Source: Lachnotalea glycerini
GTDB lineage: Bacteria > Bacillota > Clostridia > Lachnospirales > Lachnospiraceae
DNA: 64,000 nt
Direction: 5' to 3'
NCBI RefSeq assembly: GCF_003201285.1
Contig: NZ_QICS01000001.1
Location: 768,678 to 832,677, forward strand
This document shows positions 18,039 through 26,315 of the stretch, one piece after another; the first letter of the stretch is position 1; each line of letters starts with the position of its first letter. The notes below the pieces were generated by a model. The model was not told where the DNA came from. It ran no database searches and worked only from the letters and a program-made list of their open reading frames with translations. A program made the position numbers and the translations under genes.

Positions 18039-18555
18039 TATCCTCAAGCTCCTTTTTCTTTCCTCTTACCATTGATATACCAAGCATAATGATTGCAATC
18101 CCCAATACGATTTGAGGCAGCATATCCCCTAATCTGATTATAATATTGGCGAAATAATCAGGTAGCAAAATTCTAAATAGTCGATAAGAATTATTCCATA
18201 AAATGGTTAAACCTATAAAGATTAATATTGCTGCAATCATATTATGATATTTGTGAACCAAATCTTTTTTATTTGCCACTAATACTTCTAAATGAAAGGC
18301 ATAATCATCCTGTAATGAATAAAATTCTTCTTCTGTCAGTGACTTTAAATTATGAACATTGAAGAAACTATAGAACCACAGCAAAGGCAGCCCGAGAACA
18401 AAAGCACTTGTTTCAAAAAAGGATGACAAACCTATCAATCCCCAAAAAACAGCCATAATACTGATACCCTGTTTCATAAATCCCATATGCATTTCACCCG
18501 CACCCGGTATCAATGAAAATACAAAAGTCCAAAAACCTTTTTTTTGTTTTGTCAT
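18025..18555 (-). CDS. Multi-pass membrane protein of the ECF operon
   Basis: A 176-residue protein with hydrophobic segments near residues 8-25, 28-60, 105-125 and 140-163, ending in a charged tail. The start MTKQKKGFWTFVFSLIPGAGEMHMG resembles small membrane proteins in Lachnospiraceae sigma/anti-sigma operons. It overlaps the anti-sigma gene by 4 bp (ATGA) and the next gene by 14 bp. It probably responds to envelope stress with its neighbours. No enzymatic motif is visible. Confidence 0.7.
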   Translation of the reverse strand: MTKQKKGFWTFVFSLIPGAGEMHMGFMKQGISIMAVFWGLIGLSSFFETSAFVLGLPLLWFYSFFNVHNLKSLTEEEFYSLQDDYAFHLEVLVANKKDLVHKYHNMIAAILIFIGLTILWNNSYRLFRILLPDYFANIIIRLGDMLPQIVLGIAIIMLGISMVRGKKKELEDNESA

Positions 18556-19010
18556 TTATCCAATCCTCCATTCACAATTACATTTGATAAATTATTCATA
18601 ATATTTGTTATTTGATTCGTTTTTTCATCCAACTGATTACCCCAGCTTACAGTGATTGATGCCAAGTTTATATTTTCAAAATAGTTAACTATTTTAATAT
18701 TTCCCGCTGAAAAGAGCAATATCAATGCACCTAAAACAGCTGCTGTTGTTTTTAAGCTATACATAAACAATTGCACGTTTTTAGAAGCTTTCTTCACCTG
18801 AACCTCAGTCTTAACATCAGGCATATGTGTACGTTTTATTAAATTATTTTTTAAATAAGCAGGTGCTTTGAGTCCTTCTTCTATCTCTATGCTCATTAAA
18901 CGCTCAGCGCAATAAGTACATTGCTTCGTATGCTCTAAAATAAATAACAATTTATCCTGTACTAATTTCCCACGATGAAATTTTATTAAATCTTCGTCCT
19001 CAATATGCAT
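18552..19010 (-). CDS. Putative anti-sigma factor with zinc-finger-like motif
   Basis: A 152-residue protein. The N-terminal part has a His-x3-Cys-x2-Cys element (HTKQCTYC), as in ZAS-type anti-sigma domains, followed by one membrane-spanning helix (about residues 89-108) and an extracytoplasmic C-terminal half. Its ATG directly abuts the stop codon of the ECF sigma gene (TAAATG), the standard sigma/anti-sigma arrangement. It would hold the sigma factor inactive at the membrane until a signal is sensed. The signal is unknown. Confidence 0.78.
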   Translation of the reverse strand: MHIEDEDLIKFHRGKLVQDKLLFILEHTKQCTYCAERLMSIEIEEGLKAPAYLKNNLIKRTHMPDVKTEVQVKKASKNVQLFMYSLKTTAAVLGALILLFSAGNIKIVNYFENINLASITVSWGNQLDEKTNQITNIMNNLSNVIVNGGLDK

Positions 19011-19514
19011 TTAACCACTCCTCTCTAATATTTTCTTAATCATTGCCTTTGACCGATATAGTTGTGTTTGTAAAGTTTTAATATTCTTTCCTGTTTTAGC
19101 TGCTATGTCTTGAACTGATAATTCATAATAATAATGCTCTAAAGCAATTTCATTATAAGGACTTGCTAATTGTTGGCATATATGGTACACCTGCTGCTTT
19201 GATTCCTGAACCAGATAATTCTCTTCTGGTGATTTATCCTCAGACTGTAACTCCAAAAAATATGTATCATTTGTCGGAATTGTACGCCTGCCAGCCTGTT
19301 TTAAAAAGTCCAGGCATTTATTCACTGCAATCTTACCAAGCCATGCCTTTTCATAATTTCTGTCAAATTCTGAAAGTTTTTTATAAGCGGATAAAAAAAC
19401 TTCTTGTGTTAAATCTTCGGCATCAAAACGATTTCCGACTGAATTGTAGCATATGGAATATACTAAATTCTGAAAGTGATCGATGAGATATTCAAAATAT
19501 TCCTCTTGGTTAAT
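19011..19514 (-). CDS. ECF-type RNA polymerase sigma factor, apparent ATT start
   Basis: Alternative sigma factor. Region 2 begins around YFEYLIDHFQNLVYSICYN and contains RFDAEDLTQEVFLSAYKKL. Region 4 contains the helix-turn-helix DIAAKTGKNIKTLQTQLYRSK. The first conventional start in frame is a GTG at 19325, which would delete nearly all of region 2. An in-frame stop (TGA at 19539-19541) lies 8 codons before the ATT at 19514. That ATT has a perfect AGGAGG at an 8-bp spacing. The full protein would be 167 residues. It is followed without a gap by the anti-sigma gene. A SigW-like promoter upstream suggests autoregulation. Confidence 0.85.
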   Translation of the reverse strand: MNQEEYFEYLIDHFQNLVYSICYNSVGNRFDAEDLTQEVFLSAYKKLSEFDRNYEKAWLGKIAVNKCLDFLKQAGRRTIPTNDTYFLELQSEDKSPEENYLVQESKQQVYHICQQLASPYNEIALEHYYYELSVQDIAAKTGKNIKTLQTQLYRSKAMIKKILERSG

Positions 19515-19547
19515 TTTATCCGCCTCCTTTTTATCTGCTCATTTATT

Positions 19548-19576
19548 ATAACGAATCAAATCTAAAATTGTCTTCA
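19548..19576 (-). promoter_or_regulatory. Possible ECF-type autoregulatory promoter
   Basis: TGAAGAC and CGTTAT are separated by 16 bp on the minus strand. This is close to the TGAAAC-N16-CGTA layout of SigW-type promoters, placed just upstream of the ECF gene. A TATAAT overlaps the -10 region, so ordinary sigma-A use cannot be excluded. Confidence 0.4.
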
Positions 19577-19628
19577 ACTTTTTAAATTTTTATTCAAAAA
19601 ATATATTCATATAACTTAAGAGCAAAGA

Positions 19629-19665
19629 AAGGACTGAGTCCTGTTCATCATAGAACTCAATCCTT
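19629..19665 (-). terminator. Terminator after sigG and the zinc-ribbon gene
   Basis: A 15-bp stem with two interruptions (AAGGATTGAGTTCTA with CAGGACTCAGTCCTT) followed by TCTTTG on the minus strand, 60 bp after the last gene. Confidence 0.65.
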
Positions 19666-19725
19666 ATCGGTTAGCTATTTTAATTTTTATTTTGGGGGCA
19701 AATAATTATAAAACAATAGTCATTA

Positions 19726-20109
19726 TTATTTTTTAAATTCTGCTTTACAAATGGGGCATGCAATGGTTACTTTACCTTTTTGCCTTTTTACACTAATTGT
19801 CTGATTACAAAATGGACAGTGACAGTATTGATGTTCTTTATCTTTAATCCGGCCAAATTTAATATAGACTGGTTTGATTATAGGTTTAAGAAGCTTCATA
19901 AAAAAAGCATTTTCCTTATATCTGACTATGTGCTGTTTCGAACAAGCCCGATAGAGATAAGTACCTAAAAAAAGCGAACATAGTATAATATAATCTTCAC
20001 GATCCGTAAAAAACGCTGCAATTATAATAATCAAAGCTATCACTAATAAAACAATATTTAATTGATCTACGCCGTATCTTCCCGTTAGGATACTTTTGAT
20101 TTTATTCAT
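19726..20109 (-). CDS. Membrane protein with C-terminal zinc ribbon
   Basis: A 127-residue protein with two hydrophobic helices (about residues 18-35 and 40-52) and a cytosolic C-terminal zinc ribbon. The ribbon is made of two Cys pairs, CPFCNQTISV and ACPICKAEF, with an extra CHC just before it. No catalytic motif is seen. It begins 15 bp after sigG and is probably cotranscribed with it. Function is unknown. Confidence 0.7.
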   Translation of the reverse strand: MNKIKSILTGRYGVDQLNIVLLVIALIIIIAAFFTDREDYIILCSLFLGTYLYRACSKQHIVRYKENAFFMKLLKPIIKPVYIKFGRIKDKEHQYCHCPFCNQTISVKRQKGKVTIACPICKAEFKK

Positions 20110-20124
20110 GCTCTACCTCTTCAT

Positions 20125-20907
20125 TTATTTAATTTTTAAATAATTTCTCATATTCTTTAAAGCACTTTTTTCAAGCCTTGAAACCTGTGCCTGTGAAATA
20201 TTAATTTCGCTTGCAACCTCCATTTGTGTTTTCCCTTCAAAAAATCTTAATTCAATAATAAAGCTTTCACGCTCATTCAGCTTTTTCATTGCTTCACTCA
20301 GTGAAATTTGCTCTACCCAATTATCTTCTTTATTTTTTTTATCACTTATCTGATCCATAACATACAAGGTATCTCCACCTTCCGTATAAACAGGCTCATA
20401 TAGGCTGACTGGATTTTGAATGGCATCCAGTGCAAATGCAATATCCTCTTTACTAATTCCTATTTCTGAAGCGATTTCGTTAATGGTAGGTTCCTTAGAA
20501 TTTCTTTTTGTCAGACTTTCCTTTGCATAAATCGCTTTGTACGCAGTATCCCTAAGCGATCTGCTTACTCTGATTGAATTATTGTCTCTTAAATATCTCC
20601 TAATTTCTCCGATTATCATAGGAACTGCATAAGTTGAAAACTTAACATCCAGTGTCGAATCAAAGTTATCAATTGCCTTAATTAAACCAATGCAGCCAAT
20701 TTGAAACAAGTCATCCACATTTTCATTACTATTGGAAAAGCGTTTTATCACACTTAGAACTAATCTTAAATTGCCCTTAATATATGTTTCTCTTGCAATT
20801 TCATCACCTTGCTTAATTTTTTCAAAAAGAATTTCTTTTTCCTCATTTTTAAGTAACGGTAATTTCGATGTATTTACTCCACAAATTTCAACCTTATTAA
20901 GCGCCAT
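20125..20907 (-). CDS. sigG: Late forespore sigma factor SigG
   Basis: Directs forespore-specific transcription after engulfment in sporulating Firmicutes. The 260-residue protein begins NKVEICGVNTSKLPLLKNEE, the SigG signature, which also binds CsfB/SpoIIAB in Bacillus. Region 2 reads FSTYAVPMIIGEIRRYLRDN, region 3 VSRSLRDTAYKAI, and region 4 ends with GKTQMEVASEINISQAQVSR. The GGAGGAA ribosome-binding site lies 8 bp upstream. Unlike in Bacillus, spoIIGA and sigE are not adjacent. It is divergent from dapL. Confidence 0.95.
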   Translation of the reverse strand: MALNKVEICGVNTSKLPLLKNEEKEILFEKIKQGDEIARETYIKGNLRLVLSVIKRFSNSNENVDDLFQIGCIGLIKAIDNFDSTLDVKFSTYAVPMIIGEIRRYLRDNNSIRVSRSLRDTAYKAIYAKESLTKRNSKEPTINEIASEIGISKEDIAFALDAIQNPVSLYEPVYTEGGDTLYVMDQISDKKNKEDNWVEQISLSEAMKKLNERESFIIELRFFEGKTQMEVASEINISQAQVSRLEKSALKNMRNYLKIK

Positions 20908-21090
20908 AGTAAGATTCCTCCTAAAATTTTTCTAATTAAAGTCTTCTCACTATCCTGCATGACTATACGTGAAACACAATAAATTTTTTAAATTTTAGTC
21001 CTTGACAAAATCAAAATTTTAATAAATTCTAACTACTTAAGGCTTATTCTAAATTTCTTTTAATAAACATTTATTATCAAAAGCGTAGTC

Positions 21091-21119
21091 TTGACAAAGA
21101 ACACTATATTTGATAACAT
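21091..21119 (+). promoter_or_regulatory. Predicted dapL promoter
   Basis: TTGACA and TAACAT with a 17-bp spacer, 36 bp before dapL. No lysine riboswitch fold was recognised between the promoter and the gene. Confidence 0.7.
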
Positions 21120-21154
21120 GATTTTAATAGAAACGAATATAAAAGGAGTGTATT

Positions 21155-22351
21155 ATGGCTAAATTAAATGAAAACTATCTAAACTTAAAAGAAAGTTATC
21201 TATTCTCTGAAATCGCTCATAGAGTAGATAAGTATATCTCTATTCATCCTGATACAAAAATAATACGTCTTGGTATTGGAGATGTTACTCTACCGATTGG
21301 AAGCACAATGATTGATGCTCTTCATGAAGGTGTTGATGCTATGACCTCCTCTTCTACTTTCAAAGGTTATGGTCCAGAAAGAGGTTATGATTTTGTTCGA
21401 AATTCCATTGTTGAATATTATAAAAGAAACGGTGTTTCCATAGAAGCTGATGAAATTTTTATCTCAGATGGAGCCAAAAGCGATACTGGAAATATCACTG
21501 ACTTATTTGATAAAGATAATATTGTAATGGTACCTGACCCTGTCTATCCTGTTTATGTAGATACCAATACAATGGATGGCAGAAACATCATTTATATTGA
21601 TGCTAATGCCGATAATCAATTTCTGCCAATGCCTGACTCAAATGTTCATGCAGATATTATTTACCTCTGTTCTCCTAATAATCCAACCGGAGCTACTTAT
21701 AACAAAGAACAATTAAAAACATGGGTTGATTACGCATTGGCAAATAACTCCATTATCTTATTTGATGCTGCTTACGAAGCATTTATAACAGATGAAGCTT
21801 TACCAAGAAGTATATTTTCAATAGAAGGGGCAAAAAAATGTGCAATAGAATTTTGCTCCCTATCAAAAACTGCTGGCTTTACCGGAATCCGCTGTGGCTA
21901 CACAATCGTACCCAAAGCGCTAACCGTTACCGCTTCAACAGGCGCATTGATGTCACTGAATGCTATGTGGAACAGAAGACAATCCACTAAATTCAATGGC
22001 GTATCCTATATCGTTCAAAAAGGGGCTGCTGCTGCCTTTTCAGAAAAAGGTATGCAGCAATCCAGACAAAACATTAAATATTATCAGGAAAATGCAAAAA
22101 TTATTGCCAACTGTTTAGCTAAGAAGAATGTTCGCTTCTTTGGTGGCGTAAATTCTCCGTATATATGGTTTGAGTGTCCTAATGAAATGGAGTCTTGGGC
22201 ATTCTTTGATTATTTATTAGAAAATGTACAGGTGGTTGGAACTCCTGGTGCGGGATTTGGTAAGAATGGTCAGAATTTTTTCCGTCTCACTTCTTTTGGA
22301 AATAGAGAAAATACAATTGAAGCTATGGAAAGAATCGAAAATTTGCTTTAA
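21155..22351 (+). CDS. dapL: LL-diaminopimelate aminotransferase
   Basis: Converts tetrahydrodipicolinate directly to LL-diaminopimelate for lysine and peptidoglycan synthesis, replacing the three-step acylase route. This 398-residue class I/II PLP aminotransferase starts MAKLNENYLNLKESYLFSEI. It contains IRLGIGDVTLPI, YGPERGYDFVR, SDGAKSDTGNI and the PLP-lysine segment FCSLSKTAGFTGIRCGYT. The C-terminus has NSPYIWFECPN and FFRLTSFG. A GGAG precedes the ATG. It has its own promoter and terminator, so it is monocistronic. Confidence 0.96.
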   Translation: MAKLNENYLNLKESYLFSEIAHRVDKYISIHPDTKIIRLGIGDVTLPIGSTMIDALHEGVDAMTSSSTFKGYGPERGYDFVRNSIVEYYKRNGVSIEADEIFISDGAKSDTGNITDLFDKDNIVMVPDPVYPVYVDTNTMDGRNIIYIDANADNQFLPMPDSNVHADIIYLCSPNNPTGATYNKEQLKTWVDYALANNSIILFDAAYEAFITDEALPRSIFSIEGAKKCAIEFCSLSKTAGFTGIRCGYTIVPKALTVTASTGALMSLNAMWNRRQSTKFNGVSYIVQKGAAAAFSEKGMQQSRQNIKYYQENAKIIANCLAKKNVRFFGGVNSPYIWFECPNEMESWAFFDYLLENVQVVGTPGAGFGKNGQNFFRLTSFGNRENTIEAMERIENLL

Positions 22352-22360
22352 ATCATTTTT

Positions 22361-22388
22361 AAGGGGATACTGGTTAAAATATCCCCTT
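22361..22388 (+). terminator. Terminator after dapL
   Basis: A perfect 9-bp stem AAGGGGATA / TATCCCCTT with a 10-nt loop, then ACTTTAAT. The U-tract is weak. Confidence 0.6.
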
Positions 22389-22412
22389 ACTTTAATCATA
22401 AGGCAAAAGTTC

Positions 22413-23213
22413 TTAAATTTTTTTAAAACTTGGCTTTCGGTTTTCAAATATAGTAATGTATTGAAATCCAGCCTCTTTAAGTAATTCCTGTCCTTGTTTG
22501 ATTGTCGTTCCAATCTGGCCTATTTTATGAGCATCGGAACCAACCGTAATAATCTCACCACCGCATTCCTTATATAATTTTATAATAGACAGGGGAGGCA
22601 TCGTTTCATTCATAGGCTGTAACAAGCCGGATGTATTAACCTCAATTCCTTTGCCACGCTCTATCACCTTTTTAAACAATTCTCTAAACTGCGCTTCAAA
22701 TAATTTTAAATCAACTCTCTTATGCTCTTTTTGGTAAATATATCTTAATGGATAAGTAAGATGTCCTAATACATCAAAATTATAATTGACAGTAAGTTCA
22801 GATAGACACATCAAATATTCTCTATAAACTTCATTACAATCTAATTGTTTAAAATCATACTCATAGACATCGATATCATCCTTTATGTTATGAATAGAAC
22901 CTATAATAAAATCTAAGGAATATTTTTCCATGAATTTTCTGCTCTCAGCCGGATTAGCCTGAGGTTGACCAAGCTCCACACCTTTTCTAATGATTAACTT
23001 TCCATCAAATTCAATTTTTGCTCTCTCAATGTCTTGATATAAGCTATCACAATCCAGTATACTTTCATAAGGTTTATCACTAAAAATATCCATATGATCT
23101 GTCAAAGCAATTTCATTGATACCACGTTTCATTGCCATATTACAAATATCTTCTATCTGTTCATACCCATCAAAGGAATATTTTGTATGTATATGATAAT
23201 CAGCTAAATACAT
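22413..23213 (-). CDS. Histidinol-phosphatase-like PHP hydrolase
   Basis: A 266-residue PHP-superfamily phosphoesterase of the HisJ/HisK type. Metal ligands are visible in DYHIHTKYSFDG, in ALTDHMDIFS, in FIIGSIHNIK and in the C-terminal TVGSDAHKIGQIG. HisJ dephosphorylates histidinol phosphate. Related PHP enzymes act on other phosphates, and there is no his operon here, so the substrate is a family-based inference. It runs convergent to dapL and appears monocistronic. Confidence 0.82.
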   Translation of the reverse strand: MYLADYHIHTKYSFDGYEQIEDICNMAMKRGINEIALTDHMDIFSDKPYESILDCDSLYQDIERAKIEFDGKLIIRKGVELGQPQANPAESRKFMEKYSLDFIIGSIHNIKDDIDVYEYDFKQLDCNEVYREYLMCLSELTVNYNFDVLGHLTYPLRYIYQKEHKRVDLKLFEAQFRELFKKVIERGKGIEVNTSGLLQPMNETMPPLSIIKLYKECGGEIITVGSDAHKIGQIGTTIKQGQELLKEAGFQYITIFENRKPSFKKI

Positions 23214-23291
23214 AATCGTACCTCTTATCTTTCCAAGTAAATTACTTTTACAATAAGATTATACACCCAAACAAATATAGTGTAAACTAAA

Positions 23292-23316
23292 GTCACTTGC
23301 TTTCACTGCAAGTGAC
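23292..23316 (-). terminator. Terminator of the MacAB-like operon
   Basis: A perfect 9-bp stem (GTCACTTGC / GCAAGTGAC) with a 7-nt loop. It lies 130 bp after the ATPase stop and is followed on the minus strand by TTTAGTTTAC. It may act in both directions. Confidence 0.55.
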
Positions 23317-23445
23317 CTGTTCGTTTTTGATTTAGTTAAAGTAAATGCACACAAAATACAATCCTATTTCACTTTATTGCTTCAAAACTTAGGATTTAGC
23401 TTTGCAAACTTCTCGCGAATATCTTGATCGTTACAAATCTAAATA

Positions 23446-24117
23446 CTATTCAAACATTTCTCCATCGATAATTCGTACAATGCGCTTTGCATGCTCTGCT
23501 ACCGTCAAGTCATGTGTAATCATTATGATTGTATTACCCATTTCATTTAGTTTATTAAATAAGGCTAAAACCTCCTTACCAGTATTTCTGTCCAAAGCTC
23601 CTGTTGGTTCATCTGCTAATAAAATAGCTGGATTACCTACCAAAGCCCTTGCAATTGCAACACGTTGCTGCTGACCGCCTGATAATTCACTCGGTTTATG
23701 TTTTAATCTTTTATCTAACCCGAGCATTTCAATGGTATCTTTGCATTCTTCTTCCGCTTGCGTATGACTCTTACCACGTACTAATAGTGGCATTATAATA
23801 TTTTGCATAACTGTATAGGTGGGTATTAAATGATATTTTTGAAAAATAAAACCAATTTCACTATTTCTTATTTTAGTAAGATTTTTCTCCTTAGTTTCGT
23901 GAATGGGCAGGGAATTTAAAAAATATTCTCCTGAATCAGCAACATCCATGCAGCCAATGATATTCATCAGAGTTGATTTTCCAGAACCTGAAGGTCCTAA
24001 AATTGCAAGATAATCTCCTTTTTCCACTTCCAGATTGATGCTTTTTAGCACCTCTAGCCTTTCATTCCCAACATCATAGCCTTTACATATATCTTTAATT
24101 TTTATCATCGCTTCCAT
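23446..24117 (-). CDS. MacB-type ABC transporter ATPase
   Basis: The 223-residue ATP-binding subunit of an MFP-dependent exporter (LolD/MacB-N type). Walker A is GPSGSGKST, the Q-loop region is IGFIFQKYHLIPTYTV, the signature is LSGGQQQRVAIARAL, Walker B is AILLADEPTGALD, and the switch His is in IMITHDLTVA. The ATG at 24117, 4 bp after the lipoprotein stop, is preferred. A TTG further upstream would overlap that gene by 26 bp. It is the last gene of the operon MFP - permease - lipoprotein - ATPase. Substrate unknown. Confidence 0.93.
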   Translation of the reverse strand: MEAMIKIKDICKGYDVGNERLEVLKSINLEVEKGDYLAILGPSGSGKSTLMNIIGCMDVADSGEYFLNSLPIHETKEKNLTKIRNSEIGFIFQKYHLIPTYTVMQNIIMPLLVRGKSHTQAEEECKDTIEMLGLDKRLKHKPSELSGGQQQRVAIARALVGNPAILLADEPTGALDRNTGKEVLALFNKLNEMGNTIIMITHDLTVAEHAKRIVRIIDGEMFE

Positions 24118-24121
24118 TCTG

Positions 24122-24862
24122 TTACCCCACAATATATATGGCAACAATCACATCTTCGCCATTATCATTCGTTTCTGTTACTATCTTTAATGTGTTATCA
24201 ACTGCAATTCTCGAAAATGTTGTTACTGTCCCAAGTAATGTTGTTACCGGAGTACCTACCGGAATGGTAGTAGTCATCTCTTCGCCTGTTAATGTATACA
24301 TAGTTACCTGAGACTGTGTTTCCTTTTCAGAATCCTTTTCCTTAGAAGCATCATCGGAAGAATCTCTACCACCTGACGGCATATCTGAAGAGTCCCCCGA
24401 ATCCAAACCATCCTGGCTGGGCATATTATCTCCGGATGTACGCTCCTGCGTATCAAAAGCTTTCTCTTCACTCTCATCAATCGTACTATTCTGACTGTCT
24501 GACCCATTTTCAACAGTCATATCCTGTGTAGTGTCTTCTTCCTTTTGAACTTCTTGCTGAGTTGAATCCGTAGATGTACTTTCTGCAATCGAATCTTTTT
24601 CTGTTTTATTCGTATCCGTATCTGATGAATTTACACTATCCTCATCTTGCCTATTCCCCTTGCTTTCTGATGAATCTACTTCTTTTGCTAAAGCAAGAGT
24701 TATCTCATTTCCATAAATTGCGGTTACCTGAGCAATAATTAAGCTTTGATTACTTTCAAGCTTCAAATCTCCGTCAAGAGCTTTATTTCCGGTGCTATTA
24801 CTATTACCACATCCTGTCATTGTCAAAATAAATACTAATATAATGGCGCTCCATTTCTTCAT
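24122..24862 (-). CDS. Low-complexity lipoprotein of the exporter operon
   Basis: A 246-residue predicted lipoprotein: a basic start MKKWS, a hydrophobic stretch and the lipobox LTMTGC (Cys18). A short beta-type segment (LIIAQVTAIYGNEITLALA, about residues 40-58) is followed by a ~125-residue acidic, Ser/Asp/Glu/Thr-rich disordered region. A C-terminal segment beginning TMYTLTGEEMTTTIPVG completes it. The same split domain occurs in the lipoprotein at 59146 (VTAIDGSDITLALG). It sits between permease and ATPase genes, 13 bp after the permease stop. It is probably an extracytoplasmic accessory part of the exporter. No known family name can be assigned. Confidence 0.75.
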   Translation of the reverse strand: MKKWSAIILVFILTMTGCGNSNSTGNKALDGDLKLESNQSLIIAQVTAIYGNEITLALAKEVDSSESKGNRQDEDSVNSSDTDTNKTEKDSIAESTSTDSTQQEVQKEEDTTQDMTVENGSDSQNSTIDESEEKAFDTQERTSGDNMPSQDGLDSGDSSDMPSGGRDSSDDASKEKDSEKETQSQVTMYTLTGEEMTTTIPVGTPVTTLLGTVTTFSRIAVDNTLKIVTETNDNGEDVIVAIYIVG

Positions 24863-24875
24863 CTTTATCTCTCTC

Positions 24876-26315
24876 CTATTCCTCGCTTAATGCTTCTACT
24901 GGCACTAAACTTGATGCCTTAAGAGCCGGATAAAATCCAAATAATGTTCCTGTCAAAATTGCAAATAATACCGCAACAACATCTCCTATTACAGATGCCT
25001 CTACACGAATCCCAAAAAGCTCTACAATCGGAATAACAATAAAGCTTACTACCACTCCAAGTACTCCTCCTAGTGTACTAATAAAGGCGGCTTCTAATAA
25101 GAATTCTACTAATATATCCTTCTTGGAGCATCCTATTGCTTTGAGAATGCCAATTTCTTTCGTTCTTTCTTTTACTGATACAAATAATACATTCATAATT
25201 CCAATACCCCCGACAATAAATACTATAGTTGCCATTGCAGCTAATAACATAGTCAAAGTATTGGCAGAAGATTTTGCTGCTTCCATTTTACTGCCAGCAT
25301 CTGTTATCGTAAATTCGGCGTTAGGATAGGATTCTCCTAATACACTTTCAATATTGCTTACTACCTCATCTACATTATTTACATCAGATGATATTACTGT
25401 AATAGTAGGGCTTACATCTGTACCAGTAATATATTTAATCGCTGTGTTATAAGGTACGAAAATTGCATCATCCGGACTTATTCCTGATGAAACGGTGCCC
25501 ATCTGTGATAAGACTCCATTAATAACATAAGGTCTTTCATCAATATAAATTGTACTGTCATAAGCATCAAGCGCACTGCCAAAAATTTCAGTTGCAAGAG
25601 TATATCCAATGATGCAGACCTTTTCTTTATTCTCATTATTACTTTCAGTAATAAAATCACCAATCTCCATAGATAAATTACTCATGCTTGCATAGTTGGT
25701 TTTTACACCTGCCACGGTATAGCTGGTTTCTTCTTCTAATTCGCCTCCGGTTACGGTACTTTTTGTAGTAAGAGAAATGGTTACATCCTCAATGCCTGGT
25801 ACAAATACCTCCAAATCGTCTACATCATCTTCACTAAGAGTAATTTTTTCCTGATTAAGCATGGAGTCTTCAAAGTTTTCCATATTACCACCAATCATAA
25901 AACCGGAATCTCCACCCATAGATGGAGGTCCACCTGAACTGCTTCCTGAGGAAGAGGAACCTCCCTCTGATGACCCGCCGCCTGATGGCATGGAGCCTCC
26001 TCCACCTGATGGCATGGAACCTCCTCCTGATGGCATGGAACCTCCGCCACCTGACGGACCACCTCCTCCACCGCCTCCTTGAGAGGAGGAACCTCCTGAT
26101 GAACTTTCGCTATCTATTGTATAAGAAATGTCAATTGCTCCGGCATTTAAGTTCTTAAATTGATCAGCAACTTCCATTTGTCCGCCGCGTCCGACCGCAA
26201 TTACCATTACAATCGTAGCAGCACCTACTATAATTCCTACAGAAGTGAGCAGCACTTTGAATTTGTTTTGTACTATATTAAGCCAGACTATTCTAATTAA
26301 TTCACTTAGTGTCAC
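24876..26315 (-). CDS. MacB/FtsX-type ABC permease with Gly-rich insertion
   Basis: A 479-residue permease: an N-terminal helix (about 22-42), a large extracytoplasmic MacB-PCD domain and three C-terminal helices (about 355-378, 405-432 and 440-465). The FtsX region reads IVFIVGGIGIMNVLFVSVKERTKEIGILKAIG. Residues about 70-138 are a low-complexity Gly/Ser/Met/Pro insert built on PSGGGSM-type repeats, absent from typical MacB. It overlaps the MFP gene by 4 bp. It would couple ATP hydrolysis to movement of substrate through the MFP. The substrate is unknown. Confidence 0.9.
   Translation of the reverse strand: MTLSELIRIVWLNIVQNKFKVLLTSVGIIVGAATIVMVIAVGRGGQMEVADQFKNLNAGAIDISYTIDSESSSGGSSSQGGGGGGGPSGGGGSMPSGGGSMPSGGGGSMPSGGGSSEGGSSSSGSSSGGPPSMGGDSGFMIGGNMENFEDSMLNQEKITLSEDDVDDLEVFVPGIEDVTISLTTKSTVTGGELEEETSYTVAGVKTNYASMSNLSMEIGDFITESNNENKEKVCIIGYTLATEIFGSALDAYDSTIYIDERPYVINGVLSQMGTVSSGISPDDAIFVPYNTAIKYITGTDVSPTITVISSDVNNVDEVVSNIESVLGESYPNAEFTITDAGSKMEAAKSSANTLTMLLAAMATIVFIVGGIGIMNVLFVSVKERTKEIGILKAIGCSKKDILVEFLLEAAFISTLGGVLGVVVSFIVIPIVELFGIRVEASVIGDVVAVLFAILTGTLFGFYPALKASSLVPVEALSEE

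Noticed and set aside
20936-21154. Lysine riboswitch before dapL
   Set aside because: No L-box core elements, and the promoter leaves only about 30 nt of leader.
25861-26158. Plus-strand Pro-rich and Leu-rich ORFs
   Set aside because: They mirror the Gly/Ser repeats of the permease on the opposite strand and have no ribosome-binding site.
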